The notes under the pieces are model-generated. The model was not told the DNA's origin and made no database searches. It saw only the letters and a program-made list of their open reading frames with translations. From Rhodoferax sp. (GTDB lineage Bacteria > Pseudomonadota > Gammaproteobacteria > Burkholderiales > Burkholderiaceae_C), in the NCBI GenBank assembly GCA_030683195.1, contig JAUXQA010000224.1, positions 1 through 19,959 on the forward strand: DNA of 19,959 nucleotides, written 5' to 3'. The position numbers and the translations under genes are program-made. Position 1 is the stretch's first letter, and each line of letters opens with the position of its first letter. This document shows positions 14,334-19,959 of the stretch, piece after piece.

Positions 14334-15674
14334 TCAGCGTGGCACGGTCAGTGCAGTGGGCACTGTTTCAAATGCTTCGACCACCTGGGCCAGTCGCTGC
14401 GCCAGGCGCTCCTGGTCGTGCCGTGCTGCAATGGTGCGACCTGCCAATTCACCAACCCACGCCACCTGATCGCGCAGCACCTGGCGCCGCAACGGGTCGG
14501 GCGTCAAGCTGGCGATGGTTTGAATGGCGCCCAGCAGGCGCCACAAAATGGCCACATTGCCTGATGCGTTGCTGCGGATTTGATCAAATGACTCAGACAC
14601 CAAACTGGCAAACGTGTGCCCAACGGCAATCACCCTTAACTCGCCATCGACAAAACGTTGCTGTGAAGGAATGTCACGCACAGTTAAACGCGACAGAATG
14701 GCCGTCAGGTAGTCGACGCACATGATGGCGGTCGTGGTGTCATTGACGCTGGGCGAGAGTGCCCGCATAGCCATGTCCACAATCTGGCGGATGCCAAAGG
14801 CGCAGTCCTGATCCAGCGTGCGATGACGGCTGATGGTGTAGGCCGCCTGCAGGGCCGCTACCAGTTCCTCGTCAGGAGGCGCGTCCAGCGCCACCGAGAC
14901 CAGAGGCGTCCCCTGAACCATAAAAGCCCCAATGCTGTGCTCCATCCTAACCATGGTTTTGTGTTGACATGCCAGGTGCATGAGCGCAGCGCCGTCCACA
15001 TGCTGAATGTAACCATCCCCAATGCCCGGCACCATTTGCCAGTTGCGCTGCGCGAGGACGCGAGGCGTCTGGTCCGACGCTTCAGCGCCAGCTGACTGCC
15101 CCAGCGCGCCCGGAAACAGACGATCCACAGCGTCCATCGTCTCATCGGCCACCACCGCAATGATGCTGGACGCCTGGATCGAAGACGCAATGTGGTGAAT
15201 AAAGTAGATGAGCACGCCGATGCCGCCGATGGCGAGCACAATGCTGAACGACACAGCCAGACTGGCCACAAACCCAAACTCATCATCAACCCGGATGGTG
15301 CGCAGCACGACCAGGCAGTAAGTGAAGATGCCGCCAAAGATACCCAGCACCACCTGCGTGACGCGGTCGCGAATGAAGTTTCTCAAAATGCGCGAGCTGT
15401 ATTGGCTGGAGGCCAAAGACAGCGTCACCAGGGTCATTGAAAACGTCACCCCCACCACGGTCATCATCGAGCCAGCAATGGTCGACAAAATCGCACGCGC
15501 ACCCACGGCATCCGCACCGAGTACCTGCGGCCAGCGGGCCAGCCACCGGTCACCCACGAGGGCATCTGCCGCAAGCAGTGCCACGGCCAGCGCGATGCTG
15601 AACGCCACAATCAAAAAAGGCACAAACCAGAAACTGGTGCGCAAGTTACCCAAAAATCGTTTCAGTGCGTTCAA
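14334..15674 (-). CDS. DUF2254 family membrane protein
   Basis: The first codon is TTG (15672-15674), preceded by CGGAGAAATAAG as ribosome site; no ATG fits this frame nearby. The 446-aa product starts MNALKRFLGNLRTSFWFVP. Its N-terminal half has four hydrophobic membrane segments at about residues 16-38, 62-85 (TIAGSMMTVVGVTFSMTLVT), 108-125 and 136-160. The SLASSQYSSRILRNF segment after the second is typical of DUF2254. The rest is soluble, containing DETMDAVDRLFPGALG and a conserved-looking SPSVNDTTTAIMCVDYL segment. Function is not established for the family. The gene is divergent from the ppk2 pseudogene with only 23 bp between starts and ends facing the gene-poor stretch. Confidence 0.85.
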   Translation of the reverse strand: MNALKRFLGNLRTSFWFVPFLIVAFSIALAVALLAADALVGDRWLARWPQVLGADAVGARAILSTIAGSMMTVVGVTFSMTLVTLSLASSQYSSRILRNFIRDRVTQVVLGIFGGIFTYCLVVLRTIRVDDEFGFVASLAVSFSIVLAIGGIGVLIYFIHHIASSIQASSIIAVVADETMDAVDRLFPGALGQSAGAEASDQTPRVLAQRNWQMVPGIGDGYIQHVDGAALMHLACQHKTMVRMEHSIGAFMVQGTPLVSVALDAPPDEELVAALQAAYTISRHRTLDQDCAFGIRQIVDMAMRALSPSVNDTTTAIMCVDYLTAILSRLTVRDIPSQQRFVDGELRVIAVGHTFASLVSESFDQIRSNASGNVAILWRLLGAIQTIASLTPDPLRRQVLRDQVAWVGELAGRTIAARHDQERLAQRLAQVVEAFETVPTALTVPR

Positions 15675-15697
15675 CTTATTTCTCCGAAAGGCTCTCA

Positions 15698-16254
15698 GTG
15701 AAAATCAAATCTGCAGAATTCAAGGTCAAGGAGGGCGACAAGGTCAATCTCCAGAAATGGCCCACCAAGGTAAAACACAGCCTGCAAGTCCAAGCATAGC
15801 TATGAAAAACTTCTGGCCAAGCAGGTTGATGCGTTGAGCGACCTGCAGCGATTGCATGGCGTCTCCAACCGGCATGCGGTGCTGCTGATTTTCAGGCCAT
15901 GGACGGGGCTGGCAATTCTGTGGCGCACCACATAGTGCCTGCCAGAGCGTGGTCGCATCGGCATTTTCAACCGCTCCTATTACGAAGAAGTCCTCATCGT
16001 GCGGGTTCGTCCGGAAATATTGCAGGCACAGCGACTGCCAGATGGTCTGCATGAGCGAGGCCAGCACCGACACGGCGCCCTGGTGTGTGGTGCCCGCCGA
16101 CGACAAGGAAAATGCCCGGCTGATCATCTCGACAATCATTCTGGACACCTTTCAGTCGCTCAACATGAGTTACCCAAAAACAGATGAGAAGCGCCGGGAA
16201 GAATTGCTGTTGGTCAGAGAGCAGCTGATGAAGGAAGCGCCCGATCTCCAATAG
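15698..16254 (+). pseudogene. ppk2: Decayed polyphosphate kinase 2 (PPK2) gene
   Basis: PPK2 moves phosphate between polyphosphate and nucleotides. Pieces appear in order but in different frames. From GTG 15698 (GAAAGG upstream) comes EFKVKEGDKVNLQKWPTK, stopped at 15797. In another frame comes SYEKLLAKQVDALSDLQ through HAVLLIF, then after a frame change AMDGAGNSVAHHIV, the remains of the Walker A region FQAMDxAGK. From 15939 comes LPERGRIGIFNRSYYEEVL with VRPEILQAQRLPD. Last come APWCVVPADDKENARLII and SLNMSYPKTDEKRREEL, ending at TAG 16252-16254. A one-base insertion near 15775 and a one-base loss near 15894 explain the first shifts. Roughly 35-40 codons are missing before LPERG and roughly 85 before APWCVVP, judged against the family. 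The product is certainly inactive. Missing lengths are estimates from memory of the family. Confidence 0.9.
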
Positions 16255-16283
16255 GGCTGCGCCATGCCGCTCACGCTTAAACC

Positions 16284-16303
16284 AGTTGGGGCGGCCTCCA
16301 ACT
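16284..16303. terminator. Candidate hairpin between ppk2 pseudogene and modE ends
   Basis: AGTTGGGG (16284-16291) pairs with CTCCAACT (16296-16303), 8 bp with one G-T pair and loop CGGC. It touches the modE stop codon in the gap between two convergent genes, where a two-way terminator would be expected. Neither flank has a good T-run, so activity is uncertain. Confidence 0.35.
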
Positions 16304-17076
16304 TAAATTTGTGCCAGGACCAAAGCGGTCCCGTCCACCCGCGCCGTGCCACGGCTGCCCACACGCAGGTTATTGGGCTTCTCAGCAAACCCCACCAACT
16401 GCAAGTCGCCAGACAAGGTCAGCACGACCTCATCTCGCCGCGCACCGCGTGAAACACGCGCTACACGGCCCTCCAGCCAATTGCCCTGCACGCCCTCCTT
16501 CTGCGTCTGTTCCAACAAATTGGCAGCACCCACCGCTACTGCAGTGGCTTTGCACAGTACCAGCATGGCCAGCCCCGCTTGCAGGGCAAGTAACTCGGCA
16601 CTCTCGCGGGTAATGCAGGCCGTGACCCTGTCGCCTCCCGACAAACGCAAGGCCACCAAAACCATCGGATCATCCGGCCCCATGGGCTCGCAGGTCAGAA
16701 CCTCGCCACGCAACTGGTTGCGCATACTGGTTTTCAAACCCAAACCACCTGCCAATTGGGCACCACCAGCAAACTGCGCTAACACCTGTTGGCGCGCCAC
16801 ATTCAAAGCGTCGGCCAAGGCCAACAGTTCCAGACCCTGGAGTGTGACGCGTGCGCCACCGCCACCACTGCCACCCACCGTTCGCTCCACTAGGACCCAG
16901 CCGCTGAGGTTGGACAAGGTGTCAAGCGCCTGCCAGGCGGCCTTGTAGCTGATTCCGGCCTCCCGCGCCGCCTGCGAGATAGAGCTTGATTGCCCCACCC
17001 GACGCAGTATTTCAAGCCGCTTGTCGCTGATGGTGTGCCCAAGCGCTTCGGTCAATGCAAAACTTTGGTTGTTCAT
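16303..17076 (-). CDS. modE: Molybdate-responsive transcriptional regulator ModE
   Basis: This 257-aa protein starts at ATG 17076. The N-terminal LysR-like winged helix (residues about 17-80) contains ISDKRLEILRRVGQ, SISQAAREAGISYKAAWQAL and LVERTVGGSGGGGARVT, which is the ModE signature. Two Mop/TOBE oxyanion-binding domains follow: one at about 118-185 (TSMRNQLRGEVL, ESAELLALQAGLAMLVLCKA) and one at about 195-257 (NWLEGRVARVSRGA). Full length, so a dimeric molybdate/tungstate sensor as in E. coli. It is divergent from modA with a dyad between the genes, so it probably controls modABC and perhaps itself. Its stop lies in a small hairpin. Confidence 0.95.
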   Translation of the reverse strand: MNNQSFALTEALGHTISDKRLEILRRVGQSSSISQAAREAGISYKAAWQALDTLSNLSGWVLVERTVGGSGGGGARVTLQGLELLALADALNVARQQVLAQFAGGAQLAGGLGLKTSMRNQLRGEVLTCEPMGPDDPMVLVALRLSGGDRVTACITRESAELLALQAGLAMLVLCKATAVAVGAANLLEQTQKEGVQGNWLEGRVARVSRGARRDEVVLTLSGDLQLVGFAEKPNNLRVGSRGTARVDGTALVLAQI

Positions 17077-17114
17077 GCAGACATTGTTTCACGCCAAAAA
17101 TGGTTGCTACACTT

Positions 17115-17137
17115 CGCTATTCTTTTTCTGCATAGCG
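17115..17137. promoter_or_regulatory. ModE operator between modE and modA
   Basis: CGCTAT (17115-17120) and ATAGCG (17132-17137) are perfectly inverted over 6 bp with 11 nt between, close to the ModE consensus of CGCTATATA-type half-sites. It lies 70 bp before the modA start and 39 bp from the modE start, where a bound repressor could block either promoter. The inner bases are less AT-palindromic than in E. coli. Confidence 0.7.
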
Positions 17138-17206
17138 CCACACAACGTCCGGATACTGGATGGCACTGAAATGCAACCTCAACCCTTGTTTCTCCAAGGA
17201 ACGCCC

Positions 17207-17959
17207 ATGCAGCCTGGTTATCACCGGCTCGTCGTTTGGCTGCTCACGGCAGCCCCTGCCATCAGCTTGGCAGACGAAGCACGGATCGCCGTGGCCGCCA
17301 ACTTCGCAGAACCCATCAAAGCGGTGGCTGCCGTTCTGGAAAAGACCACGGGCCACACCCTGAAGGTCACGCTGGGCGCTACCGGAAAACTGTATGCCCA
17401 GATCAAAAACGGCGCGCCCTTTGACGTACTGCTGGCGGCCGACACCAAAGCACCCGCGCAACTTGAGGCCGACGGCCTGGCCCAGGCAGGCAGTCGCTTC
17501 ACTTACGCCACCGGCAAACTGGTGCTGTGGTCCACTGATGCGGCCAAAGTTGATGCACAGGGCGCAGTACTAAAGGCCGGCAACTTTCGCAAACTGGCCT
17601 ACGCCTCCCCGAAAGTGGCGCCCTACGGTGCCGCCGCCGTGCAAGTCATTGAGCAACTGGGACTGACCGCCGCACTTAGCCCGAAGCTGGTGCAAGGCGA
17701 AAGCATCGGCCAGACCTATGGCTTCGTTTACACCGGCAACGCTGAAATTGGCTTTGTGGCGATGTCGCAAGTGCTGGCAGGCGGCCAACTCAAAAGCGGC
17801 TCGATGTGGGTGATTCCCCAAAGCCTCTATGAGCCCATCCGCCAAGACACTGTAGTTTTAAAGCGCGGCGCTAACAACCCGGCCGTCCTTGCGCTGATGA
17901 CTTTGCTCAAAAGCAAAGACACGCAAGACCTGATTCGCACCTACGGCTACGGCACCTGA
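17207..17959 (+). CDS. modA: Molybdate ABC transporter periplasmic binding protein
   Basis: ATG 17207 is chosen because AAGGA (17196-17200) lies six bases before it and the product begins with a compact signal peptide (MQPGYHRLVVWLLTAAPAIS, cleavage likely after SLA). An in-frame ATG at 17171 is possible but lacks a ribosome site and would lengthen the signal's N-region. The 250-aa protein binds molybdate or tungstate in the periplasm and delivers it to ModB. Recognisable parts are IAVAANFAEPIKAVA, VTLGATGKLYAQIKNGAPFD, the LLAADTKAPAQL segment and TGNAEIGFVAMSQV, all typical of ModA. It is the first gene of modABC and lies under a ModE operator. Selectivity for Mo versus W cannot be read from the sequence. 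Confidence 0.95.
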   Translation: MQPGYHRLVVWLLTAAPAISLADEARIAVAANFAEPIKAVAAVLEKTTGHTLKVTLGATGKLYAQIKNGAPFDVLLAADTKAPAQLEADGLAQAGSRFTYATGKLVLWSTDAAKVDAQGAVLKAGNFRKLAYASPKVAPYGAAAVQVIEQLGLTAALSPKLVQGESIGQTYGFVYTGNAEIGFVAMSQVLAGGQLKSGSMWVIPQSLYEPIRQDTVVLKRGANNPAVLALMTLLKSKDTQDLIRTYGYGT

Positions 17960-17973
17960 TTCGCCCCAGCCCC

Positions 17974-18660
17974 ATGCTGCTCACCCCCTCCGACCTGCAA
18001 GCCATTGGCCTGACACTGAAAGTGGCCACGTTGACCACCCTCATCTTGCTGGTGGTCGGCACGCCACTGGCCTGGTGGCTGGCGCGCACACGCTCCTGGC
18101 TGAAAACACCTCTGAGCGCCATTGTGTCCATGCCGCTGGTGTTACCCCCCTCGGTGCTTGGGTTTTACCTGCTGGTGCTGATGGGGCCGCAGGGGCAGGT
18201 CGGCGAGTGGACGCAAGCAATCGGGCTGGGACTGCTGCCGTTTACTTTTAGCGGTTTGGTGGTGGCGTCAAGCCTGTATTCCCTGCCCTTCATGGTGCAA
18301 CCGGTCCAGAACGCGATGGAAGCGATGGGCGAGCGACCGCTGGAGGTGGCCGCCAGTCTGCGGGCCTCGCCGCTGGACACTTTTTTCAGCGTGGTGCTGC
18401 CCCTGTGCAAACCGGGCTTGATCACCGGCGCCATCATGAGCTTTGCCCACACGGTGGGTGAATTTGGCGTGGTGCTGATGGTGGGTGGCAACATCCCCGG
18501 TGAAACCCGCATGGTGTCAGTGCAAATTTACGACCACGTGGAAGCCATGGAGTACGGCGACGCACACCGGCTGGCTGCCGTGATGCTGGGCTTCTCGTTT
18601 GTGGTGCTGCTGGCCTTGCACCTGTACAACGGCAAGCGACGCCAGGACACCGCGCAATGA
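17974..18660 (+). CDS. modB: Molybdate ABC transporter permease
   Basis: This 228-aa inner-membrane permease starts 14 nt after modA. About five or six hydrophobic segments are visible, beginning TLKVATLTTLILLVVGTPLAW. The cytoplasmic EAA loop that docks on the ATPase appears as EVAASLRASPLDTFFSVVLP, followed by GLITGAIMSFAHTVGEFG, a ModB hallmark. It would form a homodimeric channel for the oxyanion taken from ModA. No clear Shine-Dalgarno sequence precedes the start, so coupling to modA is likely. The last four bases overlap modC (ATGA). Confidence 0.95.
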   Translation: MLLTPSDLQAIGLTLKVATLTTLILLVVGTPLAWWLARTRSWLKTPLSAIVSMPLVLPPSVLGFYLLVLMGPQGQVGEWTQAIGLGLLPFTFSGLVVASSLYSLPFMVQPVQNAMEAMGERPLEVAASLRASPLDTFFSVVLPLCKPGLITGAIMSFAHTVGEFGVVLMVGGNIPGETRMVSVQIYDHVEAMEYGDAHRLAAVMLGFSFVVLLALHLYNGKRRQDTAQ

Positions 18661-19769
18661 CTCAGGCTACAAACCCACACCCTGAACCGGACACAGGACT
18701 CGTGCTGCAAGTCGTTTTGGCGCGCCGCGAGTTCACGCTGGATGTCGCCCTGCAGCTGCCCAGCCGCGGCATCACCGCGCTGTTTGGCGCGTCCGGCTCC
18801 GGCAAAACCACCTGCCTGCGGATTTTGGCCGGGCTGGAGCAACAGGCCAAAGGCCGGGTCAGCGTGGCCGGCGAATTGTGGCAAGACAGTGCGCAGGGCA
18901 TTTTCAGACCCGTGCACCAGCGCGCGCTGGGCTATGTGTTTCAGGAAGCCAGCCTGTTTGACCACCTCAACGTGCAAGACAACCTGAGCTATGGCTTCAA
19001 GCGCACGCCATCCAGTCAGCGCCGCCACGGCTGGGATCATGCCATGGCCCTGCTGGGCATTGAACACCTGCTGCAGCGTTGGCCCCATGAACTCTCGGGC
19101 GGTGAGCGCCAGCGCGTGGCCATTGGCCGCGCCTTGGCCAGCAGCCCGCAGCTGCTGCTGATGGACGAACCGCTGGCCGCATTGGACGCCCCCCGCAAAG
19201 CCGAAATATTGCCCTACCTGGAGCGCCTGCAGATCGAGCTGGCCATTCCAGTGGTGTATGTCAGTCACGCCATCGACGAGGTGGCTCGGTTGGCCGACCA
19301 TTTGGTGCTGCTGGAGGCCGGCCGTGTGCGGGCCAGCGGCCCCACGGCGGTAATGCTAACCCGGCTCGACCTGCCGCTGGCCCATGGCGACGCCGCCAGC
19401 GCGGTCATTCATGCGCGGGTGAATGGCCATGAGCCGGCCTACCATTTGACGCTGGCCGAATTTGCCGGTGGTTGCATGCGCGTACCGCAGCAGGCGCTGA
19501 CCATCGGGCAGGCGCTGCGCATCAGGGTCCAGGCTCGGGATGTGAGCCTGACACTGAGCCCACAAACCGACACCAGCATTCTCAACATCCTGCCCGCACG
19601 GGTGACCGCTTGGTCCGTCGACGGGCCCGGTCAAATCATCGTCGGGCTTGACGCTGCGGGCACGTCACTGTTGGCGCGGGTCACACGCAAGTCGTTTGAT
19701 GCACTGGGTTTGCAAGAGGGCCTGCAGGTCTACGCCCAAATCAAAGGCGTCGCTATTCTGGGCAGCTAA
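18657..19769 (+). CDS. modC: Molybdate ABC transporter ATP-binding protein
   Basis: The ATG overlaps the modB stop by 4 nt. The 370-aa ATPase shows Walker A in FGASGSGKTTCLRILAG (about residues 42-58), the Q-loop GYVFQEASLFDHLNVQDN, the ABC signature LSGGERQRVAIGRALA, Walker B LLLMDEPLAALD and the H-switch VYVSHAIDEVARLADH. A C-terminal Mop/TOBE domain (about 300-365, including LNILPARVTAWSVDG and LLARVTRKSFDALGL) binds oxyanion and may allow trans-inhibition. All motifs are intact. It powers import through ModB and completes modABC. No convincing terminator follows before the next gene. Confidence 0.96.
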   Translation: MTQATNPHPEPDTGLVLQVVLARREFTLDVALQLPSRGITALFGASGSGKTTCLRILAGLEQQAKGRVSVAGELWQDSAQGIFRPVHQRALGYVFQEASLFDHLNVQDNLSYGFKRTPSSQRRHGWDHAMALLGIEHLLQRWPHELSGGERQRVAIGRALASSPQLLLMDEPLAALDAPRKAEILPYLERLQIELAIPVVYVSHAIDEVARLADHLVLLEAGRVRASGPTAVMLTRLDLPLAHGDAASAVIHARVNGHEPAYHLTLAEFAGGCMRVPQQALTIGQALRIRVQARDVSLTLSPQTDTSILNILPARVTAWSVDGPGQIIVGLDAAGTSLLARVTRKSFDALGLQEGLQVYAQIKGVAILGS

Positions 19770-19829
19770 GCGGCGGCGCGGAATAATCGGGGCAAGCCCT
19801 TTATATCCAAACTCACACCCAAGCCACCC

Positions 19830-19959
19830 ATGACAAAAATCACACCTCTTGAACTGCACTCCCCCAGCGGCGAAGAACTGAAAGCAGCCCGCATGAACGC
19901 GGGGCTGAGCCAGGTCGAGGCCGCAACCTTGATGGGCTATCCCTTGCAAACCGGCAGCC
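19830..19959 (+). CDS. N-terminal fragment of a probable XRE-type helix-turn-helix protein (3' end outside window)
   Basis: ATG 19830 opens a frame that runs off the window end after 43 codons (MTKITPLELHSPSGEELKAA...). The segment ELKAARMNAGLSQVEAATLM has the spacing of the first helices of a Cro/C1-type HTH (alanine, GLSQ turn, A-A-x-L-M). No strong ribosome site is seen just before the start. It lies 60 bp after modC in the same direction and could be read through from it. Too little is present to name a function. Confidence 0.6.
   Translation, partial: MTKITPLELHSPSGEELKAARMNAGLSQVEAATLMGYPLQTGS

Noticed and set aside
14231..14725. Plus-strand frame of 164 codons across the DUF2254 3' end
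   Set aside because: Mostly antisense to the DUF2254 gene, low-complexity product, no family resemblance.
15949..16254. 101-codon frame taken as an intact small gene
   Set aside because: Its second half is the PPK2 C-terminus and its first half is out-of-frame PPK2 DNA, so it is part of the pseudogene.

Overview
The window looks like chromosomal DNA of a betaproteobacterium, most likely a Burkholderiales/Comamonadaceae relative (Rhodoferax/Polaromonas type). The basis is GC-rich coding DNA, the mod gene order, and a tungsten aldehyde oxidoreductase operon laid out like that of Aromatoleum. No tRNA, rRNA, CRISPR array or insertion sequence was seen. The taxonomic call is inference.

Region 1 (1-8119, + strand) is a type I restriction-modification island: hsdM (5' end outside the window), hsdS, two unknown genes and one small ORF, hsdR, then a YgjP/SprT-like metallopeptidase gene. 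Most joints overlap or abut, so it reads as one operon. The cargo between hsdS and hsdR is a 188-aa protein with a nucleotidyltransferase-type active site (DUF6932-like), a 303-aa protein translationally coupled to it, and a 56-aa ORF. This cargo is the best candidate for an undescribed defence or toxin-antitoxin-like module.

Region 2 (8076-12463, - strand) is an aldehyde oxidoreductase operon, read from high to low coordinates: aorA (four-cluster ferredoxin), aorB (tungsten catalytic subunit), aorC (FAD/NAD(P)H subunit), a MoaD-like sulfur carrier, and an unknown 99-aa protein. Its last gene overlaps the end of the restriction island tail to tail. A divergent regulator (12681-13853) has GAF, PAS-like and Fis-type HTH parts but no AAA+ sigma-54 domain. 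The 217-bp divergent region holds a perfect dyad at its exact middle and a ModE-box-like dyad near aorA.

Region 3 (13854-16254) is a 480-bp stretch with no recognisable gene, a DUF2254 membrane protein gene (- strand), and a decayed polyphosphate kinase 2 pseudogene broken by frameshifts and two large deletions.

Region 4 (16303-19769) is the molybdate/tungstate transport locus: modE (- strand), divergent from modABC (+ strand), with a ModE operator between them. The first 43 codons of a probable XRE-type HTH gene end the window.

The aor and mod regions fit together. ModABC would import the oxyanion, the pterin enzyme would use the metal, and ModE may control both through similar boxes at 17115 and 12512.
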